From Bacteroidales bacterium (GTDB lineage: Bacteria > Bacteroidota > Bacteroidia > Bacteroidales > UBA932), in contig JAEETP010000003.1 of assembly GCA_016290415.1 (NCBI GenBank), positions 20,059-84,058 of the forward strand: DNA of 64,000 nucleotides. The letters are read 5' to 3'. Shown piece by piece: positions 1-9,964 of this stretch (its first letter is position 1; each line of letters begins with the position of its first letter). A program made the position numbers and the translations under genes. The notes under the pieces were generated by a model that saw only the letters and a program-made list of their open reading frames with translations, did no database searches and was not told the DNA's origin.

Positions 1-1
1 T

Positions 2-994
2 CAGGGAATCGTTATCCAGGAAGGGACGTCTAATGAGATAATCAATGAGATGGTTCAACCTATTCGTGAGGCCATTTATGAGATGCTTCCATCGAGTTTG
101 TTCCGATTCAGACCCTGTGGCGATTTACAAATAGAGGCTTTTGAAAGAGATGAGATATATGCTGTAACTGCTGACAAGTTCAATGACCCATATGATACCT
201 TGCCTTGGTTTAATCTGGATGGAATAATTCAGCTTATTAATGCTTTTATTCGACCGGAGTCGTTTGAGCAACTCAAATCTTTCTTGGCGGCGGGGAATGA
301 TTTCCCCGATGAGTTCAAGAAGATGTTCCCCGAATCGTACTGGAAAGATGTCCGTGCAGGTATCATTGCAATTCCTGATTATAAGGAACTAGAGGGAGAG
401 ATTGAGGATCTTAAAAAACAAGGGTTAACTCAGATTGCCACATTATGCCCAATTATTGCTCATTTCGCAAAGCGCTTTTCTTCCTATGCATGTTTCTGCG
501 AAGATGTTCAATCTATTCTGATGTGGGGGCATTATGCGGATTCTCAAAAGGGTTTTGCACTGGAGTATGATTTTAGACCGACATTACAGTCTCCGTTGCC
601 TAATGTGTTGATGTGCCCTGTCGTTTATTCGGAGAGTCGCCACGATGCAACGGATTATATGACATGGGCCTTCTTGAAGATGAAACAAATGCCAGTCATC
701 AGTACTGATTTATTGGCCCATATGAAGGTCGCTTTGCATAAATCGAAAGACTGGGAATATGAGCAGGAGTGGCGCTTGATTGATCCTCGCATACAAGATC
801 CGAATAATCCAAAACCGACAGTTACTCAGTATCGGCCTAAAGCCATCTATTACGGGACAGGAATTGATAAGGCCCATCTGGCTAGATTGCATGAGATTGC
901 GGCACGAAAAGGGATTCGAGAATTTGAGATGATTATCGACTACGGCTCGTCTAAGTATGAACTTCAGTATCGCCCCTTTCTGTCGAAAGAGTGA
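2..994 (+). CDS. DUF2971 family protein (5' end probably outside the window)
   Basis: Motif 'YACFCEDVQSILMWGHYADSQKGFALEYDF' is typical of DUF2971. The frame stays open to the left edge, so ATG at 50 may be internal. Confidence 0.75.
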   Translation, partial: QGIVIQEGTSNEIINEMVQPIREAIYEMLPSSLFRFRPCGDLQIEAFERDEIYAVTADKFNDPYDTLPWFNLDGIIQLINAFIRPESFEQLKSFLAAGNDFPDEFKKMFPESYWKDVRAGIIAIPDYKELEGEIEDLKKQGLTQIATLCPIIAHFAKRFSSYACFCEDVQSILMWGHYADSQKGFALEYDFRPTLQSPLPNVLMCPVVYSESRHDATDYMTWAFLKMKQMPVISTDLLAHMKVALHKSKDWEYEQEWRLIDPRIQDPNNPKPTVTQYRPKAIYYGTGIDKAHLARLHEIAARKGIREFEMIIDYGSSKYELQYRPFLSKE

Positions 995-1040
995 AAGGGC
1001 GCGTTCTTAAGGACTCGGCTGTCCCTGCGTTATTGGTTGG

Positions 1041-1420
1041 AAACAAATAGATGAATTAACCTCCCAGGCTAAGACCTCGTCGCGGCTTCGTATGAACTTA
1101 GATTTTCGGAATGGTCCGGACGATCAGTCGCAGCGGATGCTCAATGCACTGGAACCAAGGATTGTGATGCCGATACATATACACCAGGCTTCATCGAAAA
1201 TTGTTGTGATTCTTCGAGGAAAGATTTGTTGGATATTCTATGATGATAATGGTAACGAGACTGAGCGCGTTCATTGGATGCATATGGTTGGCCAAGGATG
1301 CTGATTATGGAGAAAGATAGGTGGCACTCGCTGGAATGCCTTTAAAGCGGGAGCATGCTGTTTGAGTCTAAGGATGGACCATATCATCCTATGGAAGAAG
1401 ACGAGATAATGGTGAAGTAA
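1041..1420 (+). pseudogene. Decayed WbuC-type cupin (frameshift near 1300 plus in-frame TAA)
   Basis: KQIDELTSQAKTSSRLRMNLDFRNGPDDQSQRMLNALEP...HQASSKIVVILRGKICWIFYDDNGNETERV reads in one frame to 1304. The next frame gives LIMEKDRWHSLECL*SGSMLFESKDGPYHPMEEDEIMVK*. No upstream ATG in frame. Confidence 0.75.
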
Positions 1421-1573
1421 CAATGAGAAGAATGAAGAGCGAAAAGATCATAGCTTTGGTGAAAGGTGCGTGGGCTTTTTGCGGTTATTTGTTCTGGCCG
1501 CAGAGGGGGGAGGATTAAATAGTGGGTGAGTAGCAACAGGACCGGGAATGGGTGGTAACGAAAACAGCTAAAT

Positions 1574-2671
1574 ATGAGATTGATGAATAAAGATGAGGAC
1601 AATAAGAAGATTGCAAAATATGCAGTTATCTCAGTTATCGTCGTTTTAGTGTTGTGGGCACTAACGTTTCTCTTGTTTTTCATTAATAAGATGGAGACAA
1701 GGGGTCAGTTTGGAGATATGTTCGGCGCCAGTAACGCACTCTTTTCTGGGTTGGCATTTGCAGGATTAATCATCACGTTGCTTCTCCAGAAGAACGAGTT
1801 GTCATTACAGCGTGAAGAGTTGCAGTTGACGCGCGATGAAATGAAGAATCAGCGCGTTGAGTTCGAAAAAGAGAATAAAACGCTTAAGTATCAGAGGTTT
1901 GAAAACCTGTTTTATAATATGCTAAATCTGCAGCAGGAGATAGTGGCTGGGCTGAGGTATGATTACCAAGAAAAGCAGACCATATTGATTCCTCAAACAG
2001 ATTCTTATACGCTGCAAGATGAGAGAAAGGTTGATAAAGTGGTGACGGGCAGGGAAGTGTTTAGATATACTTTTGATGAGGCTGAGATTATCCTTTCTGA
2101 GAAAGGGAAATTGGGGAATAATCTTAAAGTGTATGGCTATCGGAGATTCCTGTATACAAAAGGCTTTGGCGCTTATAACGATACATGGATACCCACGATT
2201 TTTGACCATTACTTCAGGCATCTCTATAAGATTATCCAGTTTGTCGACAATCAGGGCTTTTCTTTCGAAGAGGCATATAAATACGTCTCTCTCCTGAGAG
2301 GAACACTTTCGCATTATGAGCTGGTATGGATCTTCTATAATGCACTTAATCCTGCCTTCCACAAGTTTCAGGAGCTTATAGAAAAGTACAGCCTGCTAAA
2401 GAATATGAGGGAGGATTTGTTAACACGTTGCCTTGAATTAGAGCGTTATTACACGGGGTTAGGTCTTACCCCACAAGATTTAAAAGATGTAGGATTCACA
2501 GCAGGAGATTTTGAGTTTTATTTGACGGATGATAAGAAAGATGCTGAGCGCTATTATGTGACTGCATTTTGGAAGGAGGATGAGCTAGCGAAGGGGTTGG
2601 ATTGCTTGAAGAGATGGCGGGCATTTGTGAATGATGCCGCAGGAAAAGTGATAGAGAAAACATACAAATAG
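1574..2671 (+). CDS. putAbiC-like putative phage abortive infection protein (membrane-anchored, coiled coil)
   Basis: N-terminal TM, then 'GQFGDMFGASNALFSGLAFAGLIITLLLQKNELSLQREELQLTRDEMKNQ', characteristic of the putAbiC family. Confidence 0.75.
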   Translation: MRLMNKDEDNKKIAKYAVISVIVVLVLWALTFLLFFINKMETRGQFGDMFGASNALFSGLAFAGLIITLLLQKNELSLQREELQLTRDEMKNQRVEFEKENKTLKYQRFENLFYNMLNLQQEIVAGLRYDYQEKQTILIPQTDSYTLQDERKVDKVVTGREVFRYTFDEAEIILSEKGKLGNNLKVYGYRRFLYTKGFGAYNDTWIPTIFDHYFRHLYKIIQFVDNQGFSFEEAYKYVSLLRGTLSHYELVWIFYNALNPAFHKFQELIEKYSLLKNMREDLLTRCLELERYYTGLGLTPQDLKDVGFTAGDFEFYLTDDKKDAERYYVTAFWKEDELAKGLDCLKRWRAFVNDAAGKVIEKTYK

Positions 2672-2895
2672 TGGTTTTTTCTTTCCTGATGATTCCAAAG
2701 GATTGTAAAGCCAGTAAAATTTGTTTGAATGAGATGGGCGCAGTTTGGGCTACGGTTAATCGTGTTAGATACTATTTGCTCATAGATGTGGAATTCAAAT
2801 AATCAAGTTGTCGGTAATATGGGGGGATTTCGTTGAGTTGATAAGAACAACAATAGCTATATTTGTAAACAGTTTATTATTGAGCAAAGAATAAC

Positions 2896-5800
2896 GTGAG
2901 GTTGTCAATCTTTCATAATCTTTTCAAACAATTCCACAAAAAGCCTGCACTTTCCGTCCCGGAAGCCTATCCTTTGTCTCCTTGCATAGTAAAGCCATAT
3001 GTAGAGAATGCTGGGAAACGTGAGGAGAATAAGGGGTATGTTCCGGTCTCACTTTTAATGCGGGCAATTAAGGATAATAGGATGCTCAACATAGCAGTGG
3101 CTGGGAACTATGGCGTTGGTAAAAGTTCAGTTATCAATACGGCGGAGAAAAAGTTGGATAGGTGGTGGATGTTGTGTTGGCGTCATCGCTTTATTAGGAT
3201 ATCGTTGGCTTCTTTGCTTACGAAAGAGAACAAGGCAGCTAAGGAAAATCATACGCCAGTTTCTGCTGGCTGCGTGGATTCTGTTACGGATAAACAGATA
3301 GAGTATAGCATCTTGCAGCAGATACTGTATCATAATAATCCACAGACTACGCCTAAAAGCAGGATTCACCGGATTCATAAGACAAAATGTTACACGCCAT
3401 ATTTGATTACGCTTTTATGTCTTGTAACTATTGTGTCAGTGGTCTTTTTATTTAAGCCATCTTGGGCTTTAGGCTACATTACGTTTGATGATGTGGGTGA
3501 TAATGTCCAGAACCTATTGAAATGGGGGCCATTAGTGGCCCTTAGCGTTGTTTTTTTTATACTCGTTCGCTATTTCTTGCTGCATTATTCATTTGCCGTA
3601 GGCAAAGTTGGATACAAGGATGTTGTGCTGAAGATAACGAAGAATATGTCGGTATTCAATGCATATTTGGATGAGATTGTTTATTTCTTTGAGAGTACAA
3701 AGTACGATGTGGTGGTGTTTGAAGACTTAGATCGTTTCGCAAATAAGGAGATTATCTTCTATAAATTACGTGAACTGAATACGATTCTTAATAATTCCCA
3801 TAGTTTTAAGCGGAAGATTAATTTTGTTTACGCAGTGTCGGACGACTTGTTTGATGCAACGGAGAGGGTGAAGTTCTTCGATTATATTGTTACGGTAATC
3901 CCTATTATCAATTCGCTGAATTCATATGAAAAGTTGAAGGAGGCGATTCGTCCGTCGGAGACGTTTGACAAGTTGGGACGAACTGAGCTTTGGAATCTTT
4001 GTGACTATCTTCAGGATATGCGACTGCTGCTGAACATTGTTAATGAATTTAACCAGTTCATCCTTCTTCTGGATTCCAAGGTGATGAATGAGAAGGTTCT
4101 CTTTGGTCTGATCGTTTACAAAAATTATATTCCGGATGACTTTGCCAAGATGTATAACAAAGCAGGTATTGTGGCTGGCATTTTGGAGGATTCGGACGAG
4201 CAACGCAAAAGGATAATCGCTGGCTATGACGAAGAGATTGTTAAACAGAGGGTTAAGATTAAGGAGGAAAACGATAATCTGACTCAGAAGCAGATTGCTT
4301 TAAGGGAACGTTATCTTGACAAGGCTAAAGAACTGACAGGTTATTCATCTTATGATTTGAAGGTCAGAATCAACGGAAATGATTATCAATTTGATGCTGT
4401 AGCTGCACAGCCTTCTCTATTCCAGAAAGTTAGGGAGGGAAGCGCAGACTCTTTCCGGTTTAATAATTCCATTTCGGCTCGGATACCATCTTTTGACGCT
4501 GTAGACAAGAATCTTTTCGGCCTTGGCGGTTTTGACAACGCTATGGCTCTGTATGAAGAAGAGAATAAACGAAAAACAGGAGAATTGGAGCTATCTATCT
4601 TGTCGTTGTCTCAAAAGAAGATTGACTTACCGAATACAGTCGAAGGTATTTATCAAGTAAACACTGAGGACTTAGATGAGAAGTTAAAAGCGCTTGGGAA
4701 TCTAGAGAAAGAACAGTTGGTTAAGTTCCTTATTCTGAATGGATATCTTGACCGTTATTACCAATACTACTTGTCGTATTTTTATCCAAACTCGCTTACT
4801 AGGGAGGACCGTAACTTTACAATGCGTGCGGCGCGTCATGAAGGGCTCCAATTTGAGGCTCAATTGGAGCGTTTGGACGAGGTTATCAAACGGTTCTCGG
4901 TTGAGGATTTTTCTTCCAATGAATCACTATTGAACGATGACCTTGTCCGTGAGATATTTGGCAAGAGCGGTCTGTACCAGTTATACCGTGCGCCAATTTG
5001 CAATCAAATCACAAAAAACAAGCGTTTAGACTTCATCCTCTCTGCCTATAAGGCGCAACCATCTGTGCCAGGGACGTTCTTCTTTTCGCTCCTCAAAAAC
5101 TATGATTTCTGGAATGAGATAGAGCAGGAAGATCGCTTTATTGAGGATCAAGAAGCGCTTCGTGAGATTTATGTCAAGTTCTGCGACCTGCGTGAAGGAC
5201 ACATTAATCCTTTGTTCTGCTCTTGGCTACAGGATAACTATGCATTCTTTGATAAACGTTGGGAGGTAATTACGCCCAAACGGGCGCAGAATGTATTTGT
5301 TGCCTGTTGTCCAGTATTTACTGTGCTGATTTTAAGGGAAACCCCAGAGCTGATTCTTCAAGATATTATTGAAAACCAGAGATTTGCATTCACTCGTAAG
5401 AATTTGAATGCTATCATTAGAAAGTTGGGCTTCTTTGAAGAGTATAGGAGCGCTGCTTATTCCGCAATTCTTGACGCAAATAATCAAAATCTTATTCGGG
5501 CAGTCAAAGCACATTGGTCTGTCGCCCTCAAATCGGCCTTCCCTGACACAAGCATTCACGAACGGATAGAGATCCAATGTGCCCTCCTGAATGCACCTGA
5601 TAGCCCCAAGGCTGATGTCTATCGTTATCTATCCAAGCAAAGGAACAGGATTACAAATGCCGAGCTTCTTCAGGACGGAGTCCTAGAGCAGGTATTCGAG
5701 AATTCTTTGGTTGAGTCCACTTGGAAAAATGTAAACTACTATGCGGTAACAAAAGGGAAGGGACTGCCACTCCAATTCCTGTACAATAATACATTCAAGG

Positions 5801-6540
5801 ATAAAGTTGGAGACACTTTATCGCTTGAAGAAGAATCTGCCTTGGCCCGTCTCATTGTCTTTAGCGACAGCGTAAAAGTCTCCAAGTATGCAGAATTGGT
5901 TCCTCTCTTTTCGACTCCTTTTAACGGCATCCTATTCCAGATTCAGCCGCAAAGGATGAAAGTCCTGGTGGAAAAGAAACTGTTAGAGTTCAATGCGACC
6001 AATTATAAGTTCATTTTTAGCCATTATCCGGCCCTCTATACGCAATTCCTTGTGAATAACCTGGAAGTCTTCGTCCAGCATCCGAATGATTATCCCATTA
6101 ATAAGGCAGATGCGTCTGCTGCTATTTTGTCACTTTCTACCAAGAGGGCGAAGATTGATTTCATTCGCGCCATCAAGGTCCAAGATATTGTATTTGACCA
6201 CTCATTCGTTTCTTTAGCCCGCAAGTTTATTGAAGATGGGGATTTGAAAGTGACAGATGTCGGCCATAAGCTTCTTCTTTCTGTTATTACAGACGCTCCA
6301 ATAGGAATTCGGGAATCAATTGGGAGGAGAGCCATCCTCTCTTTGGACTATGATCCGAATGTCGTTACTGATGTACTAAATGCTATGGGAGGTGAATATC
6401 GGCGATTCTTAACGGATACAGCAACGTCAAGCATTTCGTATAGCCTTGATGCTATAAAGATTTGCAATGATCTAGTTGCAAAGGGTTATTTAGTAGGATG
6501 TGAAAAGAACAGTAATAAAATAATTATACATAAGAAATAA
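2896..6540 (+). CDS. YobI-like / KAP-type P-loop NTPase, 1214 aa
   Basis: GTG start. Walker A 'AGNYGVGKSSVINTA', two TM segments at roughly aa 165-235, Walker B-like 'VVVFEDLDRFANKEIIFYKLRELN', then 'FVYAVSDDLF'. Confidence 0.7.
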   Translation: MRLSIFHNLFKQFHKKPALSVPEAYPLSPCIVKPYVENAGKREENKGYVPVSLLMRAIKDNRMLNIAVAGNYGVGKSSVINTAEKKLDRWWMLCWRHRFIRISLASLLTKENKAAKENHTPVSAGCVDSVTDKQIEYSILQQILYHNNPQTTPKSRIHRIHKTKCYTPYLITLLCLVTIVSVVFLFKPSWALGYITFDDVGDNVQNLLKWGPLVALSVVFFILVRYFLLHYSFAVGKVGYKDVVLKITKNMSVFNAYLDEIVYFFESTKYDVVVFEDLDRFANKEIIFYKLRELNTILNNSHSFKRKINFVYAVSDDLFDATERVKFFDYIVTVIPIINSLNSYEKLKEAIRPSETFDKLGRTELWNLCDYLQDMRLLLNIVNEFNQFILLLDSKVMNEKVLFGLIVYKNYIPDDFAKMYNKAGIVAGILEDSDEQRKRIIAGYDEEIVKQRVKIKEENDNLTQKQIALRERYLDKAKELTGYSSYDLKVRINGNDYQFDAVAAQPSLFQKVREGSADSFRFNNSISARIPSFDAVDKNLFGLGGFDNAMALYEEENKRKTGELELSILSLSQKKIDLPNTVEGIYQVNTEDLDEKLKALGNLEKEQLVKFLILNGYLDRYYQYYLSYFYPNSLTREDRNFTMRAARHEGLQFEAQLERLDEVIKRFSVEDFSSNESLLNDDLVREIFGKSGLYQLYRAPICNQITKNKRLDFILSAYKAQPSVPGTFFFSLLKNYDFWNEIEQEDRFIEDQEALREIYVKFCDLREGHINPLFCSWLQDNYAFFDKRWEVITPKRAQNVFVACCPVFTVLILRETPELILQDIIENQRFAFTRKNLNAIIRKLGFFEEYRSAAYSAILDANNQNLIRAVKAHWSVALKSAFPDTSIHERIEIQCALLNAPDSPKADVYRYLSKQRNRITNAELLQDGVLEQVFENSLVESTWKNVNYYAVTKGKGLPLQFLYNNTFKDKVGDTLSLEEESALARLIVFSDSVKVSKYAELVPLFSTPFNGILFQIQPQRMKVLVEKKLLEFNATNYKFIFSHYPALYTQFLVNNLEVFVQHPNDYPINKADASAAILSLSTKRAKIDFIRAIKVQDIVFDHSFVSLARKFIEDGDLKVTDVGHKLLLSVITDAPIGIRESIGRRAILSLDYDPNVVTDVLNAMGGEYRRFLTDTATSSISYSLDAIKICNDLVAKGYLVGCEKNSNKIIIHKK

Positions 6541-6881
6541 GATAATAATGGCAGGCGCTAAAGGTTTTGAGAGTATGATGCTTTGACAGATATTAACAGA
6601 AGGCGCTGATAGCTGCGCTCAAAACTGCATACTGCCCCCTCATTCGGTCGTCTTGTGTCGTTGCTAAAGTTGAAGCAATTAGAGATATTATTGAGGTAAA
6701 CGCGTCCTCTTCCACCTTGACTGATTCCAAGACCAGATGTTCTGGGATATGCTGATAAGCTGGTTTGGGATGACCGTGATGTGCTGATATTAATGAAATT
6801 CTTGAAACTACGGATACTTTATCTACCAAAGATAAATAGCGTTTCGGAATAAAGCGCAGATAAAAAAGCTCTGATAATTCA

Positions 6882-8180
6882 TTGACTATGTCTAACCGTA
6901 TTTACCTCTGTCTAGCCCATATGTCGGGCAAGGAGCAGGAGTTTATCAAGGAGGCGTTTGATACTAACTGGGTCGTGCCTCTGGGCCCGAATGTGAATGG
7001 GTTTGAGGCGGACCTGGAGCGGTTCGTGGGGGCGAGATTGACAGCCGCCCCCGGCAACGGCAGCGCCCCTGACCCCATCGCTAAGCGTGTTGTGGCGCTC
7101 TCTTCCGGCACGGCGGCGGTGCATCTGGCGCTGATTGCGTGTGGGGTGCAGCCAGGCGACGAGGTGCTGGTTCAGAGCTTTACATTTTGCGCAAGCTCGC
7201 ATCCAATCACATACCTTGGCGCAACGCCAGTATTTATCGATTCGGAAAAGGACACTTGGAATATAGATCCGGACCTGTTGGAAGATGCCATCAAAGACCG
7301 CATCGTCAAGACGGGTAGGGTGCCTAAGGCCATCGTTCCGGTGGCGCTGTACGGAATGCCGTATAAGGCCGACCGCATTATGGAGATTGCCGACCGCTAC
7401 GGCATCCCCGTGATTGAGGATGCGGCGGAGGGTTTCGGCAGTCGCTTCAACGGTCAGGTGCTGGGTACTTTTGGCCGCTACGGCGTGCTAAGCTTCAACG
7501 GCAACAAGATGATTACCACCTCCGGCGGCGGCGCTCTGATTACCCCGGACGAGGACTCGTGGCGGGAGATTATGATGTACGCCACGCAGTACCGCGAGAG
7601 CTATCCGTACTATCAGCACGAAAAAATCGGCTATAACTACCGCATGAGCAATATATGCGCCGGCATCGGCCGCGGACAGATGACAGTGGCGGACGAGCAT
7701 ATCTCGCATCACAAGCACGTGCAGGCGCTCTATGAACAGCTGCTGGCGGATGTGCCGGGCATCACCGTCCACAGCCAGCCCGCCACCGGCGAGTATGACT
7801 CCAACTATTGGCTTTGCACGATAATGATTGACCCGCAACTGCAGATAAAAGGGCAGGAGAATGCCTACAAAGCGGTTGTCAAAGGGGCCGTAGGCGGTGC
7901 TGCGGGTGTTATCCATATGGCATCGTCGGCGGTGACCTACTGCCAGCCCAACGACAATGTAGAGGCGCTGCGTGTCTTTCTTGACGCCGCCGGTATCGAG
8001 GCTCGTCCCGTGTGGAAGCCGATGCACAAGCAGCCGGTGTACAAGAATGCCCCTGCCTACGTCAACGGTGTTTCGGAGGCCTTCTTCAAGGTCGGTATGT
8101 GCCTCCCCGCCGGCCCGTACGTGACTGACGAGGATGTGAGGTATATTGTGGAGACGATTAAGGGGGCGATGGAGGTATAA
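6882..8180 (+). CDS. DegT/DnrJ/EryC1/StrS family PLP-dependent aminotransferase
   Basis: Full-length sugar aminotransferase: 'ALSSGTAAVHLALIACGVQPGDEVLVQSFTFCASSHPITYLGATPVFIDSE', 'SFNGNKMITTSGGGALIT', 'YRMSNICAGIGRGQM', 'RPVWKPMHKQPV'. Confidence 0.9.
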   Translation: MTMSNRIYLCLAHMSGKEQEFIKEAFDTNWVVPLGPNVNGFEADLERFVGARLTAAPGNGSAPDPIAKRVVALSSGTAAVHLALIACGVQPGDEVLVQSFTFCASSHPITYLGATPVFIDSEKDTWNIDPDLLEDAIKDRIVKTGRVPKAIVPVALYGMPYKADRIMEIADRYGIPVIEDAAEGFGSRFNGQVLGTFGRYGVLSFNGNKMITTSGGGALITPDEDSWREIMMYATQYRESYPYYQHEKIGYNYRMSNICAGIGRGQMTVADEHISHHKHVQALYEQLLADVPGITVHSQPATGEYDSNYWLCTIMIDPQLQIKGQENAYKAVVKGAVGGAAGVIHMASSAVTYCQPNDNVEALRVFLDAAGIEARPVWKPMHKQPVYKNAPAYVNGVSEAFFKVGMCLPAGPYVTDEDVRYIVETIKGAMEV

Positions 8181-8205
8181 TCGCTCCATCAAAGAATAGA
8201 TACCC

Positions 8206-8508
8206 GTGACCGACAAGTTCAACTATAGCGTGTCAGAGAACAATATCCACCTGGAGTCTTCGTTCACGGTGCCCAAGGTGGACTTTGAGCGCGAGCTTTC
8301 GGCAATCCGCGATCAGCATCCCGACAGCAAGGTGTGGAACCGCACCATCAAGTCGCTCAAGAATGAATGGGCGGTGCACAACGCTTTCTATGCGCTGGGA
8401 GTTTTTAAAAGCCGCACTTCACACACCGACCTGAACTGGCCGCAAGGTTGGATTTTCCGCATCGGCTATGCCGTTCTAGGCAAGCTTTTCTGGCCGTTTA
8501 TCAAATAG
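8206..8508 (+). CDS. hypothetical protein
   Basis: 100-aa ORF with GTG start, 25 nt after the aminotransferase stop and followed by a hairpin terminator. Confidence 0.5.
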   Translation: MTDKFNYSVSENNIHLESSFTVPKVDFERELSAIRDQHPDSKVWNRTIKSLKNEWAVHNAFYALGVFKSRTSHTDLNWPQGWIFRIGYAVLGKLFWPFIK

Positions 8509-8536
8509 GTTATTTACCTGGTATCCGATTGACAAT

Positions 8537-8572
8537 CTGGGCCGGCCCTTCCAATAGGTTGCCGGCCCGGAT
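8537..8572. terminator. Intrinsic terminator-like hairpin
   Basis: GGGCCGGCccttccaataggttGCCGGCCC between two convergent genes. Confidence 0.6.
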
Positions 8573-8577
8573 TATTT

Positions 8578-9879
8578 TTAATGAATCGTTTTTAAGACTT
8601 CGTCAAAGCTATCTCCCTTAACGTAGTTGCACTGCTTCTTGTTTATGGGTATTGTCTTCAGGAGGCCTCTTTTTAGCAATGGCTTTATGTCTGACGATGC
8701 GGTGGGCTTGCTTATGCCGAATTTTGAGGCAATGTCGTTGGTAGATAGAGCCAACATCGGGTTGTCCCGTATCATTGACAGTATTGCCGCCTGACGGTGG
8801 TTTATGCCCCCAATGGACAAAATATCTATAGCCCTTTGCTTTTGAGATATCTTTGTCTCTATATATGATTTCAGGTCGTCAAAGGCGTTCTTGAGGACCT
8901 TAAGGTTATATTCAATAAAGTAACCGACATCGTTGTTATCTAACTCTGTGTGTATATATGCATTCTCGTAAGAGGACTTGCTCTTTATGATGACAAGCGA
9001 GATAGAAAGGTATTCGGTAAGCCAATATCCGCTCTTTAGCATATACCAATAGAATAATGCCCTGGCGGTTCGTCCGTTGCCGTCTACGAATGGGTGATAA
9101 TAACCTATTAGGAAATGTATTGTTATAGCCTTGATTATGGGGTGGAGGAAATACTTCCCATCTGAATTGGCAAATGCGCAAAGTTTCTCTATAAACGAAG
9201 GAAGAAGCTTAAAGTCCGGAGGGGTATGAACTATCTCACCGGTAATACCATCCTGTACTACAATGTTGTTACTGGTGCGCAATACTCCCGCATCTTCCGG
9301 ATTGTCCAGGGTGTTCTCCGTCATTATTTCGTGCAGCCGCAGAATAATATCTTCTGACAGAGGGGCGTTTCTGTTTTCTGTTATATACTGGATAGCTGCA
9401 TAGTTGTTGTGAATCATCTGCTCTGCACGTGTTCTGGGGGAGATGTTTCTCCGGAGCATTTCTTTTGCAACCTTGCGAGTAGTTGATGCACCCTCGATCT
9501 GGCTTGAGGCAATAGCTTCTTCCATCTGAGAGGAAGAGAGGAATTTCTCTTGACTGTCTCTGGGAATGATGGACTCGGTGCCCCAATAGCCGCCAAAGTT
9601 CATGTCAAAGTCGTGGCACATCTCCTGCATATGGCTTGTGACAGGAACCCTGATCCCAAATTCTGGCCAGTAGAATGCATAAAGACTTATTCTGGACAGT
9701 TGAGTGGCGGCCCATAATTCCTGAGGAGTAAGATCCCCAGCCTTTTTGTATTTTACATCCGACCAGTAGAGATACTTGTTGTTGATGTCAGCAATTGTGG
9801 ATAAGACTTCTTGGTTGCTAAGTTTTCCAACAGCATCTCTGATGGTTTTCTGGGTCAGAACAGGCGGTTTCTCTAGCAT
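8578..9879 (-). CDS. Fic family protein (AMPylase-type fold with C-terminal winged helix)
   Basis: Fic core 'HPFVDGNGRTARALFYWYML'; inhibitory-helix-like 'SSQIEGASTT'; C-terminal HTH-like segment. Confidence 0.88.
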   Translation of the reverse strand: MLEKPPVLTQKTIRDAVGKLSNQEVLSTIADINNKYLYWSDVKYKKAGDLTPQELWAATQLSRISLYAFYWPEFGIRVPVTSHMQEMCHDFDMNFGGYWGTESIIPRDSQEKFLSSSQMEEAIASSQIEGASTTRKVAKEMLRRNISPRTRAEQMIHNNYAAIQYITENRNAPLSEDIILRLHEIMTENTLDNPEDAGVLRTSNNIVVQDGITGEIVHTPPDFKLLPSFIEKLCAFANSDGKYFLHPIIKAITIHFLIGYYHPFVDGNGRTARALFYWYMLKSGYWLTEYLSISLVIIKSKSSYENAYIHTELDNNDVGYFIEYNLKVLKNAFDDLKSYIETKISQKQRAIDILSIGGINHRQAAILSMIRDNPMLALSTNDIASKFGISKPTASSDIKPLLKRGLLKTIPINKKQCNYVKGDSFDEVLKTIH

Positions 9880-9964
9880 TACTTGTCAAATTTTTGACAA
9901 AAATAGTAAAATATTTGCAAACATTTAACAAAATTTTACCATTTCTTATTATCGCTAGACATTT

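Noticed and set aside
7801-7990. Extra segment (QLQIKGQENAYKAVVKGAVGGAAGVIHMASSAVTYCQPNDN) in the DegT aminotransferase
   Set aside because: I believe similar insertions occur in Bacteroidales homologues, so it is probably a lineage feature; not verified.
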